From contig NZ_AP026802.1 of the NCBI RefSeq assembly GCF_033095985.1, positions 1,302,001 to 1,366,000 of the forward strand: a DNA stretch of 64,000 bases, given 5' to 3'. Of this stretch, positions 55,812-64,000 are shown piece by piece (the stretch's first letter is position 1; each line of letters opens with the position of its first letter). Origin of the DNA: Xylocopilactobacillus apicola. Lineage in GTDB: Bacteria; Bacillota; Bacilli; Lactobacillales; Lactobacillaceae. The notes under the pieces were generated by a model. The model was not told the origin of the DNA and did no database searches. It worked only from the letters and a program-made list of their open reading frames with translations. A program made the translations under genes and the position numbers.

Positions 55812-55851
55812 GCTTTAAATTCTGTTATATTAACCGTATCGGGGGAAAATA

Positions 55852-56661
55852 ATGATCAAATTAATTTGCATTGATTTAGACGGAACACTTTTTAATGATT
55901 CAACCAAAATCACAAACTACACTAAAGAGGTGATCGCTAGGGCACGAAAGCTGGGAATTAAAATTATTATCACTAGCGGTCGACCTTTAACTGGCGTGGA
56001 TTCAGTAATCGATTATTTAGAACTAGATGACTCAGATTACGTGATTACTTATAACGGTGGATTAATTCAAACAGTTGGTGGTGAGCCGATCCAACAATTT
56101 GCTCTAACTTACCAGGACGTTTTAGAAATAGATCTTTTTAACCGAATCCATGGAACGAATGTTGAATTTCAAACTCCAATCGACGCCTATACCACATGGC
56201 ACCACGTCAACTGGCATGTAAGTTTTGAGAATTTCATGACGCATTTACCGCTAAATATCGTTGAGGAGGGGGATTTGCCCCCAAATCTTACTTACATTAA
56301 AGCGATGGCTAACGATGGCCCGAATGTTTTAGATCAGATTGAACTAAAAATTCCTGAAACTTTCTATAAAAAGCTCAATGTCATTCGCTCATCTCCAAAT
56401 AATATTGAATTTTTGAACAAAAACGCAACTAAAGGCAACGGAATGCGAGCTCTCAGCAAAAAATTAGGGATTGATCTAAGAGAAACGATGGCAATAGGTG
56501 ACGAAACAAATGACCTCTCAATGATTGAAACGGCCGGTTTAGGTGTTGCAATGGGCAATGCTATTCCTGCAATCAAAAAAATAGCACAGGTCGAAACGGA
56601 TGACAATAATCACGATGGCGTTGCTAAAGCAATTGAAAAATTTGCCTTGAATACATTCTAA
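55852..56661 (+). CDS. Cof-type HAD-IIB family phosphatase
   Basis: HAD-superfamily hydrolases of this class dephosphorylate sugar phosphates, flavin or other small phosphates. Motif I is IDLDGTLFND (residues 7-16), motif II TSGRPLTG, motif III around ATKGNGM with Lys, motif IV GDETNDLSMIETAG; the C2-type cap occupies the middle. Length 269 is normal. A GGGGG ribosome site precedes ATG 55852. The substrate is unknown. The gene ends overlapping the convergent neighbour by four bases. Confidence 0.9.
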   Translation: MIKLICIDLDGTLFNDSTKITNYTKEVIARARKLGIKIIITSGRPLTGVDSVIDYLELDDSDYVITYNGGLIQTVGGEPIQQFALTYQDVLEIDLFNRIHGTNVEFQTPIDAYTTWHHVNWHVSFENFMTHLPLNIVEEGDLPPNLTYIKAMANDGPNVLDQIELKIPETFYKKLNVIRSSPNNIEFLNKNATKGNGMRALSKKLGIDLRETMAIGDETNDLSMIETAGLGVAMGNAIPAIKKIAQVETDDNNHDGVAKAIEKFALNTF

Positions 56662-57035
56662 AGCGGCTTGACCCAACCCAAAGCACCAAGTAATAGTGCA
56701 CAAACCATTGTCACGATTACTCCGTAGAAGAATATCCTAGTCCATAAGCGATTACGTAGATAGAAAAAAGTGCTGAAATCCTTGACCAAGATTATTTTTC
56801 CGTCGGAGTCCTTCACTTCCCGAACCTCTTTATCATCAACAAAAAACTTAGTAAACAAATGATTAAGTAAGGCAGGCAAAAACAAAGAAGCTACGCTCAT
56901 AATTTCAAAGATTTTTCGAACTATATCAACTTTAACAAAAGCATAACTTACCCCAAACAATAAAAGTTCCACTAGGACTCCGATTAAAAGCGCCAATGGA
57001 ACAAGATAACCTTTTCGGTGCCAAATAAACGACAT
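56658..57035 (-). CDS. membrane protein of unknown function (125 aa)
   Basis: I recognise no named family. Three membrane segments are visible: YLVPLALLIGVLVELLLFGVSYAFV, IMSVASLFLPALLNHLF and FFYGVIVTMVCALLLGALGW, with a soluble loop containing DDKEVREVKDSDGKIILVKD between the second and third. Start ATG 57035 has a GAAAGGAAG ribosome site. It overlaps the end of the HAD gene by four bases on the opposite strand. Confidence 0.75.
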   Translation of the reverse strand: MSFIWHRKGYLVPLALLIGVLVELLLFGVSYAFVKVDIVRKIFEIMSVASLFLPALLNHLFTKFFVDDKEVREVKDSDGKIILVKDFSTFFYLRNRLWTRIFFYGVIVTMVCALLLGALGWVKPL

Positions 57036-57117
57036 TTCTCTTCCTTTCTTTTAACTGATTTTATTGTAGCGGATTCTGTGGCAACTAAAAAGGCTCTTTT
57101 TAATGATAGTGATTAAC

Positions 57118-59016
57118 TTAATTATCAAAATGACGTCTCAACTCCGAGTCGCCATTTTTTATTTCCAATAATCCCTTGGAACTATTCAAAAAAATTATGT
57201 GAATCCCCGAGACCGTTCGGCCATTGATTGTGAATTCCTGTTCGAACTTAAATAAAATGCTCATATTTGACAATAACTGATTAGTAAATACATTTAAGTA
57301 CTTTAACGTCCCCGCAGAATTATCAATTGCATTATAAATAAGAACCTCCATCATCCTTTTAAACTTTTTAAAGTTCATTTTTCTTGAATAATTTGTTTGA
57401 TGATAAACGTATTCATAAATTTGTTCTAAGGATTCTGTTTCTCCACCATTTAAATTTACAATCAAAGTATTCGTCAGGTAATTACTGACTGCACCGATTT
57501 TGCGTTTAGCAGCAAAGATATTTTCCCACAGATTAATTGTAAAATCATTTGACAAGAAAAAATTAAATGGAATTAGCGGAATAGATACATTTCTCAAATC
57601 AAGATCAATTCCTTCAGAAATCAGCATATAATCATATTTATCAAAATCAACTTCCGATAATTCGTATAAATAACGTTGATCCAAAGCTATCTGGTAATGA
57701 TTAATATTCAATTTTTTAATTAAACTATCGTTGGCTGGCTTACCGTTTTCGTTAACCAAAAGAATATTTGTGGGATAGTATTCATTTTCAAGATGACAGG
57801 TAAAAATGTAGACACTGATGACAAAATCAAAATAAATTTGATCAAAAAAATCGCTCTCACGCCATTCAAAAAGATAAAAAATGATATAAGAAGCTAATGC
57901 GGAGGACGACGGTAATTTTCTAACTATCTGCTTGTGGTTATAAAGTTTTTCAATTGCATATAATCCGTATTTTCTTTTTAATCCATATTTAATCGAAAAA
58001 TTGTAAATTAGTTCTTTGAAATGATCATTTTGAGACAAATCTAAATCATAGGCCTGATACATTTTAACTATCAATTGATGAATTTGTTTATCAACCTCTG
58101 GTACTAACTGTTGCCAAACACTTCGATCCTTAGAAAACCGCTGCGTCTCGCTATTGCTTAAAATAAACAAAGTCAGAGCGACTATTTCTTGATCACTCTG
58201 GTGCGAGTCGATTAGCTTTAATAAAGATTCAGATGCCTTATATTCTTGCAAGTTACACAAGTCTTTAGTCAGAAAATTTGACAGCTCAGGGGTGTATGAA
58301 ATAATTAGAAGGTATTTAACTAAACGAATAAAACCATCATCGGATATCAAAAGATGATGTTTTAAGACAACTTTCTTCGCTCGGTTATATATTTCTTCAA
58401 TCTTAGTATTAGAAAAACGGTACTGCTGAAGATTCTCGTTTTCAACTAATGGCACGATTGACGATCTGTAAACCGTAAATAGATCTACCATGCAACTTCT
58501 TTGTGCTATGATTGTCCCAACAATTCGCATTCCATTGTAAGGAGTGGATTGAATTTTCAATTCATACATTGCTAAAAATTTTCGTACATACGGCATATCC
58601 TTAGCAATTGTTGATTCACTAACGTGAAGAAGTTGGGCAAGACTTTCAATTTTTAGGTAAATGTTATTATTTAAAAATAAATTGCGGCAAATTGCTGGTA
58701 CTCGACTATGATATTGGAAAATATGATTAATATTTTGATTTAAATATTCTTGACAGTACCGCTTGATCTCTTTGATTTTTGGAATATCTTGCGAATTATA
58801 GTCTATTGTATAGCCTTTGCCTCGTTGATTGACGATTTTAATTGGCAGCTTCCAGTCAACTATTGCAGATTTCAAAATTTTTAATTCATCCTGCGCGGTC
58901 CGCAATGAAATTTTGCAATAACGCATAATGTCTTCAATTTCAACAAATTCGCTGGTTAACAAAGACTTTAAAATTTTTATTTCCCTAAAGGTTAGAAACA
59001 ATGATCTTCCCCACAT
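57118..59016 (-). CDS. BglG/Mga-like PRD-type transcriptional regulator
   Basis: The 632-residue protein starts with two winged helix-turn-helix segments (LTFREIKILKSLLTSEFVEI, SLRTAQDELKILKS; ESLAQLLHVSESTIAKDM), followed by a long helical region that looks like PTS regulation domains (about residues 180-400) and an EIIB-like segment starting YPTNILLVNENGKP. I could not place the phospho-His with confidence. Such proteins activate PTS operons. It lies at the end of the mannose-class PTS operon, after a terminator, so it probably controls that operon. A TTG at 59001 with GGGGAAG before it is an alternative start. Confidence 0.75.
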   Translation of the reverse strand: MWGRSLFLTFREIKILKSLLTSEFVEIEDIMRYCKISLRTAQDELKILKSAIVDWKLPIKIVNQRGKGYTIDYNSQDIPKIKEIKRYCQEYLNQNINHIFQYHSRVPAICRNLFLNNNIYLKIESLAQLLHVSESTIAKDMPYVRKFLAMYELKIQSTPYNGMRIVGTIIAQRSCMVDLFTVYRSSIVPLVENENLQQYRFSNTKIEEIYNRAKKVVLKHHLLISDDGFIRLVKYLLIISYTPELSNFLTKDLCNLQEYKASESLLKLIDSHQSDQEIVALTLFILSNSETQRFSKDRSVWQQLVPEVDKQIHQLIVKMYQAYDLDLSQNDHFKELIYNFSIKYGLKRKYGLYAIEKLYNHKQIVRKLPSSSALASYIIFYLFEWRESDFFDQIYFDFVISVYIFTCHLENEYYPTNILLVNENGKPANDSLIKKLNINHYQIALDQRYLYELSEVDFDKYDYMLISEGIDLDLRNVSIPLIPFNFFLSNDFTINLWENIFAAKRKIGAVSNYLTNTLIVNLNGGETESLEQIYEYVYHQTNYSRKMNFKKFKRMMEVLIYNAIDNSAGTLKYLNVFTNQLLSNMSILFKFEQEFTINGRTVSGIHIIFLNSSKGLLEIKNGDSELRRHFDN

Positions 59017-59029
59017 CTTGTTTGTTACA

Positions 59030-59058
59030 AAAAAAGAGGCGTATTAATTCACCTCGTT
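59030..59058 (-). terminator. terminator between the phosphatase gene and the regulator gene
   Basis: On the minus strand GAGGTG pairs with CGCCTC around AATTAATA, followed by a run of seven T, ahead of the regulator start at 59016. Confidence 0.7.
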
Positions 59059-59064
59059 ATTATA

Positions 59065-60117
59065 TCAATCTTCTAAAAAGTTCGTTTTTAAATTTTGAAG
59101 GTCCTTAGCTTGTAACTTTAAAACCTCAATAGCGTAGTTGGAAAAACTCCCGTAATTGGTGATAATTTTATCAATTGATGCTTCGATAAATTCTGCTCTA
59201 GTATCATAAAGAGAATACAGATAACCTGCTAATTGCTCATCGTTGGTCTCTTTTAAAAAATACTGGTAATAGCGCTGATTTTTCTCAGCTCGCGCCCGCT
59301 CAGTCAATAGATAATCATAAATTAGCGTCTGTTTTGGTACCCCTAGCAATCCTTCTAGAAGCATTAAAGCAAAGCCCGTGCGATCTTTTCCGCCGCGACA
59401 GTGCTGCATCGAAGGTAAATTTTGAGCATTGCCGATAATTTTCAATGATTTTGCAAAAGCTAGATGGCTGTTTGGACTGGTTACAAATGCAAGTTGTTGA
59501 TTGATCATTTTCTGGATCCCAGTCTGCCCCTGAGCTAAAGCCTGCTGAGCACGTTCTTTTAAACTTTGTGTTGCCTTCATCGACTGAAGTTTACCAGCTT
59601 CTCGCGCCGTATCAGCTTCTGGATCAAACTGAAAATTTTTGATTTTTGGATCAATTACTGGATTAGGATCCGCAGCAATTTCGCTTGGACTCCGATAATC
59701 GATAATTGATTTAATTTTAAGTGATTTGAAAAAATCTTCTCCCGCTGGTCTCAGATTAGTTAAAAAATCAGAACGATAACCAACTCCCCACTTAATTCTT
59801 CTACCATCCTCGGTTAAATAACCGCCAATATCACGAAAATTATACATCCCCGCTAAGGGCAAAATTCGATATCCAAACAAAATCGGATCTTGTTTGGGCC
59901 ATTCAATGATAAAATAGTTAACTTTTTGAGAGTTATAATTAAATTCAAATTTTAGTTTTTTTTGCTCTGATTCTAATAAAAAGTGCTTATTTTTCGTATA
60001 ACGATCAAGATCTTCGGTCCAATACAGTTTATATTTGGCAATTTTGTCTTCAGTTTGAAGATGCAATTCATTTTGACCATCTTTTAGAAAAAAAGCTTCG
60101 ACATAATCAAGGGACAA
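59065..60117 (-). CDS. tyrosine-phosphatase-like protein in the PTS operon
   Basis: The C-terminal two-thirds show the Y_phosphatase3 fold: GMYNFRDIGGYLTEDGRRIKWG, YRSDFLTNL, SIIDYRSPSEIAADPNP, and the C(X5)R catalytic loop MQHCRGGKDRTGFALML. An N-terminal stretch of about 90 residues before this domain (LSLDYVEAFFLKDGQNELHL, WTEDLDRYTKNKHF) is not part of the usual family. I chose TTG 60117, placed just after the IIB stop with GGGGG before it, over ATG 60180 inside IIB. It is one of the last genes of the mannose-class PTS operon; the substrate is unknown. Confidence 0.8.
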   Translation of the reverse strand: MSLDYVEAFFLKDGQNELHLQTEDKIAKYKLYWTEDLDRYTKNKHFLLESEQKKLKFEFNYNSQKVNYFIIEWPKQDPILFGYRILPLAGMYNFRDIGGYLTEDGRRIKWGVGYRSDFLTNLRPAGEDFFKSLKIKSIIDYRSPSEIAADPNPVIDPKIKNFQFDPEADTAREAGKLQSMKATQSLKERAQQALAQGQTGIQKMINQQLAFVTSPNSHLAFAKSLKIIGNAQNLPSMQHCRGGKDRTGFALMLLEGLLGVPKQTLIYDYLLTERARAEKNQRYYQYFLKETNDEQLAGYLYSLYDTRAEFIEASIDKIITNYGSFSNYAIEVLKLQAKDLQNLKTNFLED

Positions 60118-60118
60118 T

Positions 60119-60607
60119 TTACTTACCCCCAGCTTGTTTAATACGATCCAAAATTGGAACTGGAGAATCATAAGCTGCAATCTGGTAATTAATCTTTACT
60201 CCCTGATCAATTAGCTCATGTAAATCATGATCTTCCTCGGGGGTAAAACATAAATCATAATCGTAAATTACCGTGCGGTCATCACGTGTCCTCATGCCTC
60301 CATAATTTACCTCGGAAAATTCGACTCCCCCATTCTTCATTTTTAAAACACTAGAAGTACTATCAGTAATAAGAAAAGTAGTTTTTTTAATTGGTTTTTT
60401 CTGATATATTTTTATAAATTTTTCGACATCAAACACGTGAACTATGTAACCAGGTGCTGCCATCTTTAACACTTGTTCTTGCACGGGATTAGTGGCGGCC
60501 CGATCACTGATGCAAAGAATTTGTTCAGCTCCAATGTAACGTAACCAAGAACTTGCCACCTGCCCGTGAATTAATCGATCATCAATACGAATCCATTTGA
60601 TCGCCAT
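60119..60607 (-). CDS. PTS mannose-class EIIB
   Basis: EIIB passes phosphate from EIIA to the sugar. The phospho-His is in RIDDRLIHGQVASSW near residue 14; ILCISDRAATNPVQEQVLKMAAPGY and GGMRTRDDRTVIYD are typical. Length 162 is normal. It overlaps the end of EIIA by 26 bp, so the two are coupled. Confidence 0.93.
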   Translation of the reverse strand: MAIKWIRIDDRLIHGQVASSWLRYIGAEQILCISDRAATNPVQEQVLKMAAPGYIVHVFDVEKFIKIYQKKPIKKTTFLITDSTSSVLKMKNGGVEFSEVNYGGMRTRDDRTVIYDYDLCFTPEEDHDLHELIDQGVKINYQIAAYDSPVPILDRIKQAGGK

Positions 60608-61025
60608 TGTTATCTACCTCCTTTTTTGAAGCTGCAGTTATATCGGTCATTACATTTTGACCAATTTCGTTAACAATCTTTTTAGCATCGGCTAAATTTT
60701 CTGGTTTTGAAAGTAATAATTCCATCAAAACCGGCAAGTTTAGTCCTGAGTATACTTGAACATTTTCCGCGGTCAAAGTCAGATAAGTTGAAATATTTGC
60801 AGGTGTTCCCCCATAAATATCAACTAAAATTAATACTTCCTGTCCTGGTTTCTGATACTGTTGGTAAATTGTCTGTAATTCAGCTAAACATTCATCATAC
60901 GTTCGACCCGGAGTAACCGAAATAACGGTCACTTGTTCCTGCGAATTTCCAATAATCATTTCTGCTGTTTGCAAAGCAGCTAAAGCAAACTTACCATGAC
61001 TAGCCAAAATTATTTTCAATGACAT
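60582..61025 (-). CDS. PTS mannose-class EIIA
   Basis: EIIA accepts phosphate from HPr. The phospho-His is in LASHGKFALAALQTAEMIIG near residue 10, and DIYGGTPANISTYLTL is the second active-site region. Length 147 is normal for a separate EIIA of this class. It follows EIID after 14 bp and precedes EIIB. Confidence 0.92.
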   Translation of the reverse strand: MSLKIILASHGKFALAALQTAEMIIGNSQEQVTVISVTPGRTYDECLAELQTIYQQYQKPGQEVLILVDIYGGTPANISTYLTLTAENVQVYSGLNLPVLMELLLSKPENLADAKKIVNEIGQNVMTDITAASKKEVDNNGDQMDSY

Positions 61026-61039
61026 TCATTTCTCCTTTA

Positions 61040-61921
61040 TTAGACTAAAATTCCGCCGACTGCCAAAACTGTTCCCAGTGCCAAAATTCCAAAAATCAGC
61101 CAAATCATGTATTTTCTAGGCATATAATCCTGTAACTTATAAAGAAACAGTGTAAAAAGAAGTGGTAATAACTGCGGCATAATTCCGTCTAAGAGTTTCT
61201 GGATTTTAATCGTTGTCTTATCCATCCTAATCACAGTTCCAACATTGATTTTTACGTACTGAGCGATTAAAGATCCTAGAACAATAACACCAACCATCGT
61301 AGAAACATTAATGATTTTTTGCATCACTTTGGCTTGTTCACCGCTTTGAATGTATTGGATTCCTTTTTCATACCCAGCGATTATTCCATAATATTTAACT
61401 GCAATATTGATTGCGTTATAAATGATAAACATAAGGATTGGGCCGAGGAAGTTCCCTTGAAGAGCATAAGCTGCTCCAATACTACCAGCAATCGCCTGAA
61501 TCGTGATCTTAAAAACACTATCGCCAATTCCAGCCAGTGGCCCCATCATACCAGCTTTGACCGCGATTACTGCCTCTTTTTCATCTTCATTAGTTGTTTC
61601 TTCGATCGCTGTCGTGATTCCTAAGATCATCCCGCTAGCTGTATTCTGCGAAAGAAACATCATTAAATGACGCTGCATCGCCTTTACTCTAGTCTTGAGA
61701 TCTGCTTTTGCATATAAACGTTTTAAAGCTGGCACCATCGCGGTTAAGAAGGCAATGGCCTGCATATTATCGTTGGTAGAAGTCAACCCCAGGCCAAAAA
61801 TTTGAAGCCGCCAATAGATCTTATTTAGGTCTTTACGGGTTATTTTCTGGTAAGTTCCCTTATTTTGGGTATTCTTGTTTGCGTTTAATTCTTCTTCAGT
61901 AATTTGAACGTCTTTACTCAT
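61040..61921 (-). CDS. PTS mannose-class EIID
   Basis: EIID is the second membrane subunit of the mannose-class permease. The start ITRKDLNKIYWRLQIFGLGL, MMGPLAGIGDSVFKIT and the membrane block near IGAAYALQGNFLGPILMFIIYNAI are typical. Length 293 fits. ATGA overlap with EIIC (4 bp). The specificity (mannose, fructose, sorbose or an amino sugar) cannot be read from sequence. Confidence 0.93.
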   Translation of the reverse strand: MSKDVQITEEELNANKNTQNKGTYQKITRKDLNKIYWRLQIFGLGLTSTNDNMQAIAFLTAMVPALKRLYAKADLKTRVKAMQRHLMMFLSQNTASGMILGITTAIEETTNEDEKEAVIAVKAGMMGPLAGIGDSVFKITIQAIAGSIGAAYALQGNFLGPILMFIIYNAINIAVKYYGIIAGYEKGIQYIQSGEQAKVMQKIINVSTMVGVIVLGSLIAQYVKINVGTVIRMDKTTIKIQKLLDGIMPQLLPLLFTLFLYKLQDYMPRKYMIWLIFGILALGTVLAVGGILV

Positions 61922-62727
61922 AGGTCATATTCCTCTTCGTCATCTACTTGGGTTACCGCCGATTTCGTCGCCATCTCTTTTTGATTATCCATAATTTCCA
62001 TAACGAACATATAAATGATTGCAAATGACAACGCAATTAAAGTAACTGGTAAAACACTTAATTTCAGATAAGTTGATAATACAAACCCTAAAATTAAAAA
62101 TGGCCAAAGTGTCCCTTTCATCATCATCGTCATTAAAATTGCAAGACCTACTGCTGGTAAAATTGATGCAGCGATTCCAAGCCCGCTCAAAATATTTTTA
62201 GGAATTACGGCTAAAACCTTGTCGACGACCCCTTTTTGAAAATAAACCACTAAAAAAGTTGGAATTGCTCGTAACATAAACTGAAAAATAACTGCCACAA
62301 TATTAATTTTCATTATTCCATCGAAATCACCAGTAAGTGCGATTTTATCAGCCCAAGGCTCAAATAACTGCCTTACAAATCGAGCGAATAGCAATAATTG
62401 TTGAACTAAAACAGCAACTGTAGTCGCAGCAGCAACACCTGCCGCAATCCCTTGGGGGGTCGACCCCGTGCCTGAAGTAATTGAGACGCTTACTCCAACA
62501 ATTGTCCCGACAATCATATCTGGCGTTTGATAACCAGCCATATTCCCTAATCCCATCCACATCAGTTCCAATGTTCCTGAGATAATAAGAGCCGTTTTCA
62601 TATCCCCTAAAATTAAACCAATAATTGGACCAACTAAAAGTGGCCTTCGTAGCATTTGAGGGCCTTGATCATCATAAGAACAATAACCAGCCCACAGTGA
62701 AATCAAAAGTGCTTGTACAAAAGACAT
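61918..62727 (-). CDS. PTS mannose-class EIIC
   Basis: EIIC is the sugar-translocating membrane subunit. It starts FVQALLISLWAGYCSYDDQG and has QMLRRPLLVGPIIGLILGDMKTALIISGTLEL, GTVVGV-type glycine-rich helices and further membrane segments. Length 269 is normal. It is the first gene of the operon, with AGGAGGAAAC as ribosome site; a cre-like site and an inverted repeat lie upstream. Confidence 0.92.
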   Translation of the reverse strand: MSFVQALLISLWAGYCSYDDQGPQMLRRPLLVGPIIGLILGDMKTALIISGTLELMWMGLGNMAGYQTPDMIVGTIVGVSVSITSGTGSTPQGIAAGVAAATTVAVLVQQLLLFARFVRQLFEPWADKIALTGDFDGIMKINIVAVIFQFMLRAIPTFLVVYFQKGVVDKVLAVIPKNILSGLGIAASILPAVGLAILMTMMMKGTLWPFLILGFVLSTYLKLSVLPVTLIALSFAIIYMFVMEIMDNQKEMATKSAVTQVDDEEEYDL

Positions 62728-62756
62728 GTTTGTTTCCTCCTTGATATAACCAAGTA

Positions 62757-62772
62757 TAGAATGCGCTTACAT
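62757..62772 (-). promoter_or_regulatory. cre-like site before the mannose-class PTS operon
   Basis: On the minus strand ATGTAAGCGCATTC, ending at 62759, matches the CcpA operator consensus at all but its last position, next to a TATACT -10 candidate (62752-62757). CcpA would repress from here. Confidence 0.6.
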
Positions 62773-62788
62773 CAAAGACCAGATATGT

Positions 62789-62811
62789 ATTTGCCAATTA
62801 AAGAGGCAAAT
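62789..62811. promoter_or_regulatory. inverted repeat, likely activator site of the PTS operon
   Basis: ATTTGCC (62789-62795) and GGCAAAT (62805-62811) form a perfect 7-bp inverted repeat with a 9-bp centre, upstream of the promoter. The PRD regulator at the end of the operon is the natural candidate. Confidence 0.5.
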
Positions 62812-62835
62812 ATTTGCGGGGAGATTAGAAGGATA

Positions 62836-62886
62836 ACAAAAAAACCAACTCAAAGCTTAAACTGCTTTGAATTGGTTTTTTAAATT
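62836..62886 (-). terminator. terminator of the upstream PTS gene
   Basis: On the minus strand AAAACCAATTCAAAGC pairs with GCTTTGAGTTGGTTTT, followed by T residues, just past the stop codon at 62890. Confidence 0.9.
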
Positions 62887-62889
62887 TTT

Positions 62890-64000
<1,111 letters not shown>

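Larger units (their letters stand above)
54930..55818 (+). repeat. tandem array of five 183-bp units
   Basis: The same 183-bp period joins equivalent points at 54957, 55140, 55323, 55506 and 55689. The first unit is the most diverged. Units two to five are nearly identical, with single-base changes such as AAACTCGG for AAACCCGG in the fourth. The last unit ends about 30 bp before the HAD gene. No protein of useful length is open through it. Each unit carries a promoter, two main hairpins and a terminator and is listed separately as an RNA gene. Confidence 0.95.

Noticed and set aside
54930-55818. CRISPR array
   Set aside because: The repeats are 183 bp, nearly identical through their whole length and have no unique spacers; promoters and terminators repeat with each unit.
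54930-55818. Minus-strand transcription or small peptides in the array
   Set aside because: The minus strand has ribosome-site-like GGGAGG motifs and 11-16 codon frames (for example MINFYTYYDTV), but these are what the complement of anti-Shine-Dalgarno loops must show. The minus strand has no terminator with a T tail, and the minus promoter-like sequence is missing in copy A.

Overview
The window looks like a piece of a low-GC Lactobacillaceae chromosome (order Lactobacillales). The evidence is a CcpA-type regulator, HPr with both His15 and Ser46, a ClpE chaperone behind CtsR-type operators, a mevalonate route to isoprenoids (thiolase, HMG-CoA reductase, HMG-CoA synthase), SLAP-type surface domains, a DUF1827 protein, several PTS transporters, and TTG starts with strong AGGAGG ribosome sites. 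I cannot name the genus. Most of the window is ordinary chromosomal backbone; I see no prophage, intact insertion sequence, CRISPR array, rRNA or tRNA.

Layout. 1-11.4 kb (minus): mutS-mutL-uppP-ruvA-ruvB-queA-tgt (DNA repair and tRNA queuosine; tgt cut by the left edge), then ptsH-ptsI. 11.4-14.2 kb (plus): clpE and a DUF1827 gene. 14.3-18.3 kb (minus): prfC, a CNNM/CorC-type membrane protein and an AI-2E-family permease. 18.3-23.9 kb (plus): a short UvrA paralogue, three very small membrane proteins, and an OmpR-type two-component system. 23.9-35.3 kb (minus): a flavoprotein, a GH31 glycosidase, nagA, and then two clearly decayed genes (an AgaS-type sugar isomerase/deaminase and a GntR/UTRA regulator) that together look like a dying amino-sugar locus, followed by single housekeeping genes and recX. 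35.4-36.8 kb (plus): nucleoside deoxyribosyltransferase and a secreted SLAP-3D cell-wall protein, followed by a 158-bp palindromic MITE-like element. 37.0-41.6 kb: divergent sucrose locus scrA / scrB-scrR. 41.6-46.2 kb: upper mevalonate genes and ccpA. 46.3-54.9 kb (minus): dut-radA-gltX-cysS-mrnC-rlmB-pbp1A. 56-64 kb (minus): a mannose-class PTS operon with a tyrosine-phosphatase-like gene and a PRD-type regulator, plus part of a second PTS permease at the right edge.

The most interesting item is at 54.93-55.82 kb: five tandem 183-bp units, each with its own -10 element, a hairpin whose loop carries CUCCC, a spacer with a second CCC loop (four of five copies), and a Rho-independent terminator whose loop carries CCUCCC. 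I read this as a tandem family of about 110-nt small RNAs with anti-Shine-Dalgarno loops. The architecture closely resembles the multicopy LhrC RNAs of Listeria and, more loosely, the streptococcal csRNAs, both controlled by two-component systems. I know of no described family of this kind in lactobacilli. The link to the two-component system in this same window is only an inference.

How the parts fit: HPr/EI (ptsH/ptsI) feed phosphate to the sucrose permease, the mannose-class permease and the edge permease. CcpA with HPr-Ser-P would act at the cre-like sites before ccpA and before the mannose-class operon.
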